Counted from the stretch's first letter, positions 1 through 7,758 are shown. The stretch: DNA of 64,000 nucleotides from an uncultured Bacteroidales bacterium (GCA_902768435.1 CACXLJ010000006.1:1-64000); one strand, 5' to 3'. The notes: generated by a model from the letters alone, not told the origin. Program-made: numbers and translations.

Positions 1-2
1 TT

Positions 3-80
3 TATACTATTTTTATGTATTTGTTCTTTCTTGGCGCTATACCCTTTGTTATCAAGCAAATCATAAAACTCTGTTCATGA
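3..80 (+). CDS. C-terminal end of a small membrane protein (partial at window edge)
   Basis: An open frame enters from the left edge and stops at TGA 78-80. The visible 25 residues are hydrophobic and include FFLGAIPFVIKQIIKL. The tail resembles the end of the next small frame (IALVGIPFVLENIIKV), with the shared pattern G-IPFV---IIK. The two therefore look like tandem paralogues. Function is unknown. Confidence is limited because the start lies outside the window. Confidence 0.3.
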   Translation, partial: YTIFMYLFFLGAIPFVIKQIIKLCS

Positions 81-93
81 ACAATAAAAACTA

Positions 94-291
94 TTGAGCT
101 ATGAAACGAAAGCTTTTATACATATCGGCGGCTATACCTGTTGTCGGTCCATTGGACGAGAGTTTGTGATTATTTCAAAAAGAAAAAAATATGAACCACT
201 CATTTTTTTTATTTTCACTATGATAATGTTTAGTATCGCTTTGGTAGGTATTCCTTTTGTTTTAGAGAATATAATAAAAGTTGTCAATTAA
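94..291 (+). CDS. Small hydrophobic protein, paralogue of the preceding fragment
   Basis: A 65-residue frame with a TTG start 13 nt after the preceding stop. A basic stretch (SKRKKYEP) comes before one hydrophobic segment near residues 37-58, ending in a tail similar to the upstream fragment. An ATG at 101 in another frame encodes only about 22 residues, starting MKRKLLYISAA like a signal peptide. The frame may therefore be a decayed copy with a frameshift. No family recognised. Confidence 0.35.
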   Translation: MSYETKAFIHIGGYTCCRSIGREFVIISKRKKYEPLIFFIFTMIMFSIALVGIPFVLENIIKVVN

Positions 292-318
292 TATGTCATA
301 AACATAATAATAACACAT

Positions 319-1614
319 ATGAAAACAACTATCAACAAACTATGTCTGTTGCTACTGGTAACAACATTGTTATTTATCAACTGTCAGGCACAGGATTTTA
401 AAAAGTATTTTAGTGACTCGACACTGCGAATCGACTATACCCTCACGGGAAACGCCGATGGACAGGCCGTGGCCCTTGATGCCATGAGCCGCATGCCCGG
501 CTGGTATGGAAAGCGGGTGCACATGGCCGAAGTGCCTGTGCGAGGTGCGGCCGAGGTGACGATGCAGCTGGCCTCGACTGGCGAGGTCATCTACCGACAG
601 GCATTCAGCACGCTGTTTCAGGAGTGGCTCGACCTGCCCGATGCCCAGCGTGCGCCCAAGTCGTTTGAGTGCGTGCAGTTGCTGCCCATGCCACGCGACT
701 CGGTAGTGGTGCGCCTCACCCTGTTCAACCCACGCCACGAAGCCACTGCCACCATTGTGCATGGAGTGAATCCGAAAGACTACACCCTGCGGCGCATTGG
801 AGAAAAGGCACCTTCTTATGTGGTACTTAACGAACCAACCGACCCCAATCATGCCATCAACATCGCCTTTGTGGCCGAGGGTTATACCCAGAAGGAGATG
901 GACGATTATCTCGAAGACTGTCGTAAGGGTACCGAGGGACTTTTCTCGTATGAGCCATTCAAGTCGCTGCGTAACCGCTTCAGGATCATTGCCGTATGCA
1001 CACCCTCGCAGGACAGCGGCCCGTCGATCCCCTCCGAGGGTATTTGGCACGAGACCACGCTGGGCTCCAGTTTCGACACCTTCGGGATGGACCGTTACCT
1101 GACCACACTGCGCATGAAGCGCATGCACGACCTGCTGGCCGGCGCCCCTTACGAGCACATCATCGTGATGGTGAATACTGACAAATACGGCGGCGGAGGC
1201 ATCTACAACTCCATGAATCTGCTCATGACCAAGCACCGACTCTTCATCGAGGTGCTGGTACATGAATTCGGGCACTCGTTTGCAGGACTGGCCGACGAGT
1301 ATGCCTACGAGGGTGAGGAGATGAATGATTTTCCGCGCGACATTGAGCCCTGGGCACCCAATATCACTACGCTTGCCGACTTCGGCTCAAAGTGGAAGGA
1401 CATGCTGCCCGAGCAGCTTGCGCTCGAAATTGAGCACACCGACGACGACAACCTCGACACCGCTACGCTGGGACTCTATGAGGGAGCAGGCTGCTGCCTC
1501 AAGGGCGTGTACCGCCCCTGCCCCAACTGCATGATGCGCACGCTCAAGGTGCCCATATTCTGCCCCGTGTGCCGCAAGGCCATCGCCCGCGTCATCAACC
1601 ACTACATGCCCTAA
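319..1614 (+). CDS. Secreted M64-family (IgA peptidase-like) metallopeptidase
   Basis: Probable zinc endopeptidase of MEROPS family M64, whose founder cleaves IgA. Residues 1-25 form a signal peptide ending near CQAQ. An N-terminal beta domain (about 25-150) matches the M64 N-terminal domain, and the peptidase domain follows. The zinc site HEFGHSFAGLADEY is at about 315-328, with H315, E316 and H319 and the downstream D/E ligand region. The C-terminal cysteine cluster (CC near 392, CPNC, CPVC) is typical of the family and probably makes disulphides. At 431 residues it is full length. It stands alone, with no clear operon partner. The substrate cannot be read from sequence; IgA cleavage is not implied for this copy. 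Confidence 0.9.
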   Translation: MKTTINKLCLLLLVTTLLFINCQAQDFKKYFSDSTLRIDYTLTGNADGQAVALDAMSRMPGWYGKRVHMAEVPVRGAAEVTMQLASTGEVIYRQAFSTLFQEWLDLPDAQRAPKSFECVQLLPMPRDSVVVRLTLFNPRHEATATIVHGVNPKDYTLRRIGEKAPSYVVLNEPTDPNHAINIAFVAEGYTQKEMDDYLEDCRKGTEGLFSYEPFKSLRNRFRIIAVCTPSQDSGPSIPSEGIWHETTLGSSFDTFGMDRYLTTLRMKRMHDLLAGAPYEHIIVMVNTDKYGGGGIYNSMNLLMTKHRLFIEVLVHEFGHSFAGLADEYAYEGEEMNDFPRDIEPWAPNITTLADFGSKWKDMLPEQLALEIEHTDDDNLDTATLGLYEGAGCCLKGVYRPCPNCMMRTLKVPIFCPVCRKAIARVINHYMP

Positions 1615-1655
1615 GCAATAGGCATACACCTATAATTATGTTCTGAAGCTAATGT

Positions 1656-1671
1656 CCCTCCTTCAGGAGGG
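1656..1671. repeat. Small palindromic intergenic hairpin
   Basis: CCCTCC TTCA GGAGGG gives a 6-bp stem with a 4-nt loop, followed by a G-rich run. There is no T tract on either side, so terminator function is uncertain. Confidence 0.4.
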
Positions 1672-1827
1672 GTTAGGGGGAGGCCTAAAAAATTAAAGAG
1701 CCTGCGCTTCTCAGCGTTGGCTCCTTAAAATCTACAATCTATAAAAACATATATATTTCATCAGAATAGAACCTAATTCCGTATCCAATCGAAATCATGC
1801 CATAGATTTCTGGGGACAAAGGTAGTT

Positions 1828-1839
1828 ACCATTTTCGGT
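1828..1839 (+). repeat. Direct repeat copy 1 flanking the 808-residue gene
   Basis: ACCATTTTCGGT here and again at 4378-4389, which overlaps the last base of the stop codon. The copies are followed by TATTCC and ATTC respectively. The pair exactly brackets the 1952-4378 gene. Confidence 0.4.
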
Positions 1840-1911
1840 TATTCCAAATTATTTTATAAGTTTTTTCGTTTTAGTTGTGTTTTTACCCGTGCAGCGATAG
1901 TTTTGCCGCAC

Positions 1912-1919
1912 TAATTTTG
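1912..1919 (+). promoter_or_regulatory. Bacteroidota -7 promoter element
   Basis: TAATTTTG matches TAnnTTTG, 32 nt before the ATG of the 808-residue gene. No clear -33 TTTG at ideal spacing. Confidence 0.55.
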
Positions 1920-1951
1920 CGCATATTATTTTCAATTCAACCTAATGCAAC

Positions 1952-4378
1952 ATGAAACACACACATCTCAAAATCACACATTGCGCCACATCGGCACTCG
2001 CCAACCACGAGAGCGCTAAACCGGGTGAAGCAACCGAGACGCTCAACCTGCGTCAGCGCGAAGAGGCACTCGAGGCAGTGGGCGCACCTTTGAAAACGAG
2101 TGATATACAACCCGGCAACACCCTGCTGTGCATCGATCAGGACCGATTCATCACGCTCAACGGCAATCAGGTGTGCTGTGACGGCAATGTTATCGCCACC
2201 GTCACAGGCACTGTGCTCGACGCATGCATATCGGGCAGCATCCTGGTCATCGGCACCACGCAGGGCCTCATCTACTTGCATCACACCGCCAACGGCTATG
2301 TCAACCTAAATCCCACCGAAAGCGCACCGCTGCTGCACTTCGCCGCAACCGACGCATCACAACTCACAAAGCAAATCGAGCCCTTCGAATTCCACACGCC
2401 CTATTCGCGGTGGCAAGCCCCACTCGCCGACGACGACATCACGGCCCTCGCTCGCCTAAGCGCCAATGCTCATGAATCGATGGCCCAGAATGCAGCAAGC
2501 AACGGGCGCTTTACCAGCCCCGTTCTTTGCCGATATGCCGTGCGCACCTTCGATGACAAATACCTGTGGGTGAGCGCGCCAGTGCTCGTGGGCAGCGAAA
2601 CCCTCGCTGCCAACTATCGCGTCACGGCCGAAGTGGAAAGCGACAACAGCGGCTTCTCAGGCACCATGGCATGCCAGGCAAGCCGCACCGCCTACAGCTT
2701 GGGCATTACCGTGCTTGGCGGCATTCCGCAACCCTGGCACGGACTGGTGAAGGCTATCGACATATTCGTGACCGACGAAGCCTCAGTCACCGACAATTCA
2801 TCGCTCGACTATCGCTGCTCTATCAGCACAGTGGGCACAAGGCGGTATCTGCTCGAGTTCGGTCCAGCAGCGCAGTCACGGAGCGCCATTGCACACGCAT
2901 TGCTCCACGCCAAGTGGAGGCTCATTGCAAGCACCTCGCACCTGGCCGAACTTGCCACTGGGCACTTCGTGACCAGCACCCCTGCCGCAAGCACCACCGC
3001 CATTTTCCCGGGACTCACCACATGGACCGTTTCTCGACTGACGCTCGGCGAAAACACCTTGACCAACGAGTTCTTCAAAAGCATCCATGCCAACATCAGG
3101 CACCAAGCCCTGCCGCACAGCATGCTCTCGCACAACGGGCGGCTCCATGTGGGTGGTTGCGCACTTCAAGCCTTGAACCGCTGGCATCCCGCCACATGGT
3201 TCAACGGCGCCATCACACAGCAGCCTTGCCACATTGCCACCGCAATAACCCTGAATACACCCGACGGAGCATCAACGCTCGTTCGTCACGACGATATGCC
3301 TTTCACGCCACAGTCGCTCAATGCCCTGCTCGCCACTGCGCACACACATACCACCCGGCTGCGCATCGAGGTGACGAGCGGCGGCACCACCAGGGTGTGG
3401 GAGAGCGATGTGGTGCCTGTGCCTGACATGGACCTCGCCGCAGCACTCAACCCAAACCTGCTCGGTCACACCCTGTCAACAGGCAGCGCCACCATTCCTG
3501 CATCGCCAGCAGCATGCACCGCCGTTCATCCGGGAACGCTCTTGTCGCACGCCATCGACAACCCTTTTGTACTTGAATACCAACACAATGTGAGCGGCAG
3601 CAACATCAAGGCACTGGCTGCCGCCAGCAAACCCATCTACTCGGGCGGACTGGGGCGATATCCGCTCTACATTTTCACGCAAAACGGCATCTTCGCCTTG
3701 CCCCAAAATGCGTCAGGCAGCTATGGCGAGGCACGCCTCATCCACAACACAGCACTGGCCGACGATGTCAAGCCAGTGCAGGGCGACCAGTGCGTGTGGT
3801 TTGTGAGCGACAAGCGACTGCTCTACGACTTGTGCGGCACCCGACTCACGCGCCACATGAATCACTGCCCTGCCACCCAACTGGCATGGAACACCGTGGA
3901 GCAAGAATTGTGGATGCGCTACCCGGGCGGCGCACTACAACTGCTCATGGCACACGACCTCACCACCCAGCTCTCGATGCATGCCGCACAACTCTGGAGC
4001 CGCGACACCACAGCACTGGCCATTGACGCTCAAGGACAAGTGTTCGACATCACCCAAGAGACACCTCGCGACAACTGCCCCATAATCTATCGCTCTCACC
4101 CCATTGCCCTTGATCACCTCATGCGCACGACTGTAACCGCCATTGTGTGGAACATTTTTTCGGACCAGGCACAACTCTCGCTCAGCATGCATGGCGAACG
4201 AGGCACAAGCTGCCACGGATTTCTCGTCAACTCCATCAGGGTGCAAGGAAACATCAATGCTCCACTGTGCATTCCCGTGGTCGCACCACCCCTGCGCACC
4301 ATGCGGCTCACGGTTCAAGGCACTGTGAAAAGCGGCACGCTGTTGCTGCCCACACATGTTCATATATCAAAAAAATAA
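1952..4378 (+). CDS. Large protein of unknown function, phage-structural-like
   Basis: 808 residues with no signal peptide, no lipobox and no membrane span. Residues 1-330 and the remainder are rich in short beta-like segments. The stretch near 566-625 (GRYPLYIFTQNGIFALP, then a WFVSDKRLLYDLCG-like segment) resembles a beta-propeller-like motif (PLYVF-dGIyAL ... vv-aTdrGl) that I recall from large Bacteroidales prophage and tail-associated proteins. That link is from memory and is tentative. No tail, capsid or integrase genes lie beside it, so it is an orphan. It is transcribed alone from a TAATTTTG promoter. Flanking 12-bp direct repeats suggest it could have arrived as a cassette. Codon use is GC-rich like its neighbours. 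Confidence 0.6.
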   Translation: MKHTHLKITHCATSALANHESAKPGEATETLNLRQREEALEAVGAPLKTSDIQPGNTLLCIDQDRFITLNGNQVCCDGNVIATVTGTVLDACISGSILVIGTTQGLIYLHHTANGYVNLNPTESAPLLHFAATDASQLTKQIEPFEFHTPYSRWQAPLADDDITALARLSANAHESMAQNAASNGRFTSPVLCRYAVRTFDDKYLWVSAPVLVGSETLAANYRVTAEVESDNSGFSGTMACQASRTAYSLGITVLGGIPQPWHGLVKAIDIFVTDEASVTDNSSLDYRCSISTVGTRRYLLEFGPAAQSRSAIAHALLHAKWRLIASTSHLAELATGHFVTSTPAASTTAIFPGLTTWTVSRLTLGENTLTNEFFKSIHANIRHQALPHSMLSHNGRLHVGGCALQALNRWHPATWFNGAITQQPCHIATAITLNTPDGASTLVRHDDMPFTPQSLNALLATAHTHTTRLRIEVTSGGTTRVWESDVVPVPDMDLAAALNPNLLGHTLSTGSATIPASPAACTAVHPGTLLSHAIDNPFVLEYQHNVSGSNIKALAAASKPIYSGGLGRYPLYIFTQNGIFALPQNASGSYGEARLIHNTALADDVKPVQGDQCVWFVSDKRLLYDLCGTRLTRHMNHCPATQLAWNTVEQELWMRYPGGALQLLMAHDLTTQLSMHAAQLWSRDTTALAIDAQGQVFDITQETPRDNCPIIYRSHPIALDHLMRTTVTAIVWNIFSDQAQLSLSMHGERGTSCHGFLVNSIRVQGNINAPLCIPVVAPPLRTMRLTVQGTVKSGTLLLPTHVHISKK

Positions 4379-4389
4379 CCATTTTCGGT
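4378..4389 (+). repeat. Direct repeat copy 2 flanking the 808-residue gene
   Basis: ACCATTTTCGGT, same word and orientation as 1828-1839. See the finding on this pair. Confidence 0.4.
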
Positions 4390-4450
4390 ATTCAATATAA
4401 CGAAAAATCACTTTTTTTGATAAAAAAACGATATTTTTTAATAAAAACTA

Positions 4451-4480
4451 TTGCATTTTAAAAAATCTGTTGTATATTTG
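4451..4480 (+). promoter_or_regulatory. Promoter of the candidate small RNA
   Basis: TTG at 4451-4453, 19 bp, then TATATTTG at 4473-4480. This is a near-ideal Bacteroidota promoter. It has no open reading frame immediately downstream; the next gene, recX, has its own -7 element. Confidence 0.65.
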
Positions 4481-4486
4481 CATCGT

Positions 4487-4632
4487 AATCATTATCGATT
4501 ATTTGCGTCCGAGCTCTTCGGACGAAGTGCCGACGCAATGCGATAACAAGTATAAACGATTTCAAAATAGTTGTTTTATAGATAATTGTGTATTTAAGGA
4601 ACTGGGATAGTCGGGAGACCATCCCTTTTTTT
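4487..4632 (+). ncRNA. Candidate structured small RNA (about 146 nt)
   Basis: Bounded by a good promoter (4451-4480) and a strong intrinsic terminator (4604-4632: GGGATAGTC, loop GGGA, GACCATCCC, then seven T). Inside are nested complementary blocks: TTATCG 4492-4497 with CGATAA 4541-4546, TTGCG 4503-4507 with CGCAA 4534-4538, and TCCGA 4508-4512 with TCGGA 4518-4522. Together they form one long interrupted arm. No credible peptide is encoded. It does not look like SRP RNA (found separately) and I do not recognise 6S RNA. The start is inferred from the promoter. Confidence 0.6.
4604..4632 (+). terminator. Intrinsic terminator of the candidate small RNA
   Basis: 9-bp stem with one A/C mismatch, GGGA loop and T7 tail. 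It lies upstream of the recX promoter. Confidence 0.8.
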
Positions 4633-4677
4633 GTTGCTCAATGCAACCCTGCAGTTGATTTGCTCCACTTTTTTTTG

Positions 4678-4685
4678 TAAGTTTG
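4678..4685 (+). promoter_or_regulatory. -7 promoter element of recX
   Basis: TAAGTTTG ends 8 nt before the ATG at 4694. Because it sits inside the longer frame beginning at 4631, it argues against that longer start and suggests a very short or absent 5' leader. Confidence 0.6.
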
Positions 4686-4693
4686 CACTTGCT

Positions 4694-5191
4694 ATGAGAA
4701 TCAGTCATCGTCAACCCATCACCCCCGAGGCGGCCTTCAACAAGGCAGCAGCACTTTGCTCGCGTTGCGAGTATGCCGCATCCGACATCCACACCCGCCT
4801 GCTCAAGTGGGGTTTGGCCCCGCAGCAGGCACCCGCGGTGCTCCAGCGACTCACCGACGAGGGCTTCCTGAACGAACAGCGCTTTGCCCGCGCCTTTGTC
4901 AACGACAAATTCAAGTTCAACGGCTGGGGCCGCATGAAAATCGCCTACCAGCTGCGTGCCAAGGGCATCGCCCAGGACTGCATCGACGAGGCGTTGACAC
5001 TCATCGACGACGATACCTACGAGCAGACTTTGCTGCAACTGCTCACCACCAAGGCAAGCACCCTGCGCGGCAAGGATCCACAACAGGCCCGTGCTGCACT
5101 GCTGCGTTTCGCCTCAGGCCGAGGATTTGAGCCCGCTCTGTGCTACCGCATCACCGCAACCCTTATCAATGCCGGCAATGATTTCGATTAA
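4694..5191 (+). CDS. recX: Regulatory protein RecX
   Basis: RecX family, a three-helix-repeat protein that binds RecA filaments and modulates homologous recombination. 165 residues, the usual size. Recognisable family text includes CSRCEYAASDIHTRLLKWGL near the N-terminus, LTDEGFLNEQRFARAFVNDKF in the middle and WGRMKIAYQLRAKGI after it. The start at 4694 is chosen because the promoter word lies at 4678-4685 and homologues begin at this point. The 3' end overlaps the next gene by 14 nt, so the two are translationally linked. Confidence 0.88.
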   Translation: MRISHRQPITPEAAFNKAAALCSRCEYAASDIHTRLLKWGLAPQQAPAVLQRLTDEGFLNEQRFARAFVNDKFKFNGWGRMKIAYQLRAKGIAQDCIDEALTLIDDDTYEQTLLQLLTTKASTLRGKDPQQARAALLRFASGRGFEPALCYRITATLINAGNDFD

Positions 5192-5888
5192 GAGACTTCT
5201 GCAAGATGCCGCCAGCATCGTCATGCCACGCAACTGCCCCGTGTGCGGCAAACCGCTCGACAGCGACGAGCGCTTCATGTGCCGCAAATGCCACATGCAG
5301 TTGCCCGTCACCCATTTCCACGAAATCGATTTTAATCTCATGGAGCAGCTCTTTGCAGGCAAAGTGCCCATCGAGCGCACTGCCGCCTACTTCTACTACG
5401 AGAAGAGCAGCCCCTATGCCAGCCTGTTGCACGACCTCAAGTACCGCAACCAGCCGCAACTGGGGCGCTGGCTTGCCCGTCAGGCCGCCACACTCATGCA
5501 GCCTTCCGGGTTGTGGGACGGCATCGATGTGATTATCCCCGTGCCTCTGCACATCACCAAACTCGCCAAGCGCGGCTACAATCAGAGTCAGCACATCGCA
5601 CAAGGCATTGCCGATGTCACTGGCACCCCCGTCAAACTTTGGCTCAAGGCAAGGCAAGCACATTCTTCACAGACCCAAAAAGACAAGTTCGAGCGCATGC
5701 AGAGCGCCCAAGGCCTGTATCTGCCCACACGCCAAGCCACTGCGCAGCTCCAAGGCAAGCATGTGCTCATCGTCGACGATGTGGTCACCACTGGAGCCAC
5801 CCTACTCTCGTGTGCCCAAGCTTTGCACGACGCCATCCCCTCCATCAAAATCTCGCTCTTCACGCTCGCCGCCGCCCGCCTCGAGTAA
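5178..5888 (+). CDS. ComF-family phosphoribosyltransferase-like protein
   Basis: 236 residues. An N-terminal zinc ribbon (CPVCG near 19, CRKC near 38) is followed by a type I phosphoribosyltransferase domain with the PRPP-binding motif VLIVDDVVTTGAT at about 196-208. The family is ComF/GntX, implicated in DNA uptake in naturally competent bacteria, with no demonstrated enzymatic activity in most species. The start at 5178 (MISIKRLL) overlaps the recX stop; an ATG at 5169 is also possible, and the frame from 5091 would overlap recX needlessly. The recX-comF pairing suggests a shared role in DNA processing, but that is inference. Confidence 0.85.
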   Translation: MISIKRLLQDAASIVMPRNCPVCGKPLDSDERFMCRKCHMQLPVTHFHEIDFNLMEQLFAGKVPIERTAAYFYYEKSSPYASLLHDLKYRNQPQLGRWLARQAATLMQPSGLWDGIDVIIPVPLHITKLAKRGYNQSQHIAQGIADVTGTPVKLWLKARQAHSSQTQKDKFERMQSAQGLYLPTRQATAQLQGKHVLIVDDVVTTGATLLSCAQALHDAIPSIKISLFTLAAARLE

Positions 5889-5968
5889 CACCCGTGCCAT
5901 TATCTCGTCATAAACACAAATTTCATCTAAAATCATTGCTAAGTATTTCTCATTGCAAGATAATTTCG

Positions 5969-5976
5969 TAATTTTG
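5969..5976 (+). promoter_or_regulatory. -7 promoter element of pyrE
   Basis: TAATTTTG, 27 nt before the pyrE ATG at 6004. It lies within the longer frame starting at 5953, so it supports the 6004 start. Confidence 0.6.
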
Positions 5977-6003
5977 CACCATCACTATAAAAACTCATGT
6001 AAC

Positions 6004-6654
6004 ATGGAACAACTTGACCTCCTTTTAGCCGACAAATTACTCAAAATCAGTGCCATTAAACTCCAGCCCGAGAATCCCTTCGTGTGGGCATCGGGATGGA
6101 ACTCACCTATATACACCGACAACCGCGTCACACTCTCCTACCCCAGCGTGAGGAATTTCATCAAGATTGAACTTTCGCGCATCATCGCCGAGAACTTTGG
6201 CGAAGCCGAGGTGGTGGCTGGCGTGGCTACCGGCGCCATCGCTCAAGGCGCCCTCGTGGCCGACACGCTGGGACTGCCCTTTGTGTATGTGCGCTCCACA
6301 CCCAAAGATCACGGACTCGAGAACCTCATCGAGGGCAACATCAATCCAGGCCAGAAGGTGGTGATTGTCGAAGACCTCGTATCTACCGGCAAGAGCAGCC
6401 TCAAGGCCGCCGAAGCCGTGCGCAATGCTGGCGGTGATGTGGTGGGCATGGTGGCCATCTTCACCTACGAGTTCCCCATCGCCGCTCAGGCGTTCAAGAA
6501 AGCTGGCATCAAGCTCATCACCATCAGCAACTACAGTGCCATGATTCAGGCTGCTGTCAAGACCAACTATGTGAAAGCAACCGATGTGGAGGCACTTGAG
6601 CAATGGCGCGAGGACCCCGCCAACTGGACTCCCGCCAAACGCCCTATTGACTAA
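6004..6654 (+). CDS. pyrE: Orotate phosphoribosyltransferase
   Basis: Converts orotate and PRPP to OMP in de novo pyrimidine synthesis; cytosolic homodimer. 216 residues. The PRPP motif VVIVEDLVSTGKS is at about 119-131. The catalytic flexible-loop basic patch (RSTPKDHGLEN) and the early orotate-binding region (FVWASGWNSPIYTDNR) are both present. The start is chosen by the internal promoter at 5969 and by homologue length. The following SRPBCC gene begins 21 nt downstream and is probably cotranscribed, an arrangement I recall from other Bacteroidales. Confidence 0.95.
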   Translation: MEQLDLLLADKLLKISAIKLQPENPFVWASGWNSPIYTDNRVTLSYPSVRNFIKIELSRIIAENFGEAEVVAGVATGAIAQGALVADTLGLPFVYVRSTPKDHGLENLIEGNINPGQKVVIVEDLVSTGKSSLKAAEAVRNAGGDVVGMVAIFTYEFPIAAQAFKKAGIKLITISNYSAMIQAAVKTNYVKATDVEALEQWREDPANWTPAKRPID

Positions 6655-6675
6655 CTCTCAATAAAAACAGAACTA

Positions 6676-7113
6676 ATGGAAACTTACAAAAGCGATATCA
6701 ACCGCATCAACTGCAACATAGGCACCGTATTTGCCAAACTGTCTAACCCCACGCTCTTCCAGGAGCAAATCGAGAAGAACATCGACCGTATGCCCGAAGA
6801 GGCACGCGAGAACATGCGCAAAGTGAAGTTTGAGGACGACGGCATCTCCATCGAGTCGCCCATGGGACCGCTCAAGATGGCGATTCTGGAAACCGTCGAG
6901 CCCTCGAAAATCGTCTTTGGCGCCGCACAGTCGCCCGTCGCTTTCAACCTCATCATCAACCTCACCGAGGTCGACGAGGAGAACACCGACAGCCAAACGC
7001 AGCTGCAGCTCGACCTCCCCATCATGCTCCGAGCCATGGTAGGCGGCAAACTCAAGGATGCAGCCAACATGTTTGGCGAAATGCTCACCAAACTCCCTTA
7101 CAACGAACTCTAA
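6676..7113 (+). CDS. SRPBCC-fold protein downstream of pyrE
   Basis: 145 residues, soluble, no signal. The pattern (an opening strand FLSNP-like segment, a mid-region FEDDGISIESPMGPLKM, and a C-terminal helix MFGEMLTKLPYNEL) fits the SRPBCC/START-like helix-grip fold, which binds hydrophobic ligands. The ligand is unknown. It sits 21 nt after pyrE on the same strand and likely belongs to its operon. Confidence in the gene is high, in the fold moderate. Confidence 0.75.
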   Translation: METYKSDINRINCNIGTVFAKLSNPTLFQEQIEKNIDRMPEEARENMRKVKFEDDGISIESPMGPLKMAILETVEPSKIVFGAAQSPVAFNLIINLTEVDEENTDSQTQLQLDLPIMLRAMVGGKLKDAANMFGEMLTKLPYNEL

Positions 7114-7181
7114 AAACAACTTCGGGCAAGCAACGCCAAGCAGTGCAAAACACTGCGCTGGCACATCACTGAATAAAAAAA

Positions 7182-7213
7182 TTTGGTGGGTATTCAAAAA
7201 ATGCCTACCTTTG
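7182..7213 (+). promoter_or_regulatory. Promoter of the SRP RNA gene
   Basis: TTTG at 7182-7185, exactly 20 bp, TACCTTTG at 7206-7213. The RNA begins 6 nt later at GGGTTAG. This is one of the best promoters in the window. Confidence 0.85.
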
Positions 7214-7218
7214 CACCT

Positions 7219-7313
7219 GGGTTAGTCCTACACGGCCAGCTCCCTATAAATCCCCCAGGTCTTGACCGAAGCAAGGGTAGTGGGTTGAGCGGCGCGATGT
7301 AGCACGCTAACCC
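7219..7313 (+). ncRNA. ffs: Bacterial small SRP RNA (4.5S type)
   Basis: About 95 nt closing with complementary ends GGGTTAG (7219-7225) and CTAACCC (7307-7313), then T7 as terminator. The internal order GTCCTACAC..GGCCAGCTCCC..CCCAGGTC..GAAGCAAGGGTAG..GGGTTGAGC..GCGATGTAG is that of the small bacterial SRP RNA, with the symmetric loop elements CAGGTC and GAAGCA that bind Ffh. The apical segment between them reads TTGACC rather than the common CGGAAG, so the tetraloop is not GNRA-like. Its partner proteins Ffh and FtsY are outside the window. Confidence 0.92.
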
Positions 7314-7383
7314 TTTTTTTGTATCCCTACACAAGCTGGCAATTGCACACTGAATTCACTGAATTACACAGAGTTTTTTTATA

Positions 7384-7614
7384 GTGCAAGCCACGACTGA
7401 AATCGACTATGAAATCAAGGGCATGGATGCCAAAACCAAGGCTTTGATGGACAAGCAAATAAGGTCTGAACTTAATTCCCTCAAGGGCGAGTTGAAAAAA
7501 GAATTGCTCGGCGGCATGCCCAAGATGGACAACCTGAAGGTTGTTTCGCTCGAGAGCAAGAAACTCGTTGTCAAGAACGACGACAACCAGGAAATTCCAT
7601 TCTACGCCGAATAA
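7384..7614 (+). CDS. Small conserved-looking hypothetical protein
   Basis: 76 residues from a GTG at 7384; an in-frame ATG at 7423 gives 63 residues. Charged and helical in the first half (TKALMDKQIRSELNSLKGELKKEL), then a beta-like tail with VVSLESKKLVVKND. No signal peptide, no recognised family. It is followed by a strong terminator, which supports a real transcript. It could be cotranscribed through the SRP RNA terminator or use a promoter I cannot see. Confidence 0.5.
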   Translation: MQATTEIDYEIKGMDAKTKALMDKQIRSELNSLKGELKKELLGGMPKMDNLKVVSLESKKLVVKNDDNQEIPFYAE

Positions 7615-7637
7615 CAATCAGCTTATCACACATAACA

Positions 7638-7676
7638 AAGAGTGCGAGACCCCATCGGTCCCGCACTCTTCTTTTT
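7638..7676 (+). terminator. Intrinsic terminator after the small protein
   Basis: AAGAGTGCG at 7638-7646 pairs with CGCACTCTT at 7662-7670. An inner GACC/GGTC extension is present, followed by CTTTTTC. Confidence 0.85.
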
Positions 7677-7724
7677 CTACCAATAAAACTCCCAGCCACA
7701 GTGGCTGACATGGGAATTATTTAG

Positions 7725-7732
7725 TAACTTTG
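7725..7732 (+). promoter_or_regulatory. -7 promoter element of luxS
   Basis: TAACTTTG, 26 nt before the luxS ATG. Confidence 0.6.
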
Positions 7733-7758
7733 CAGTTAAATCACCAACTATCGCAATT

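Larger units (their letters stand above)
1615..1951. other. Intergenic region with a hairpin repeat and AT-rich leader
   Basis: No gene seen. It contains a short palindrome at 1656-1671 (CCCTCC-TTCA-GGAGGG followed by GGTTAGGGGG), a word common between Bacteroidota genes that may terminate the M64 transcript or be a dispersed repeat. One copy of the 12-bp word ACCATTTTCGGT is at 1828-1839. The promoter for the next gene is at 1912. Confidence 0.5.

Noticed and set aside
370..1275. Long leftward frame opposite the M64 peptidase gene
   Set aside because: Low-complexity His/Gly/Val-rich translation typical of the antisense of GC-rich coding sequence; the plus-strand frame has the peptidase motifs.
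4631..4693. N-terminal extension of recX
   Set aside because: It overlaps the small RNA terminator end and the recX -7 element and matches nothing in RecX.
7219..7313. SRP RNA region as a riboswitch or tRNA
   Set aside because: Paired ends, central CAGGTC/GAAGCA elements and length fit small SRP RNA; there is no tRNA cloverleaf.
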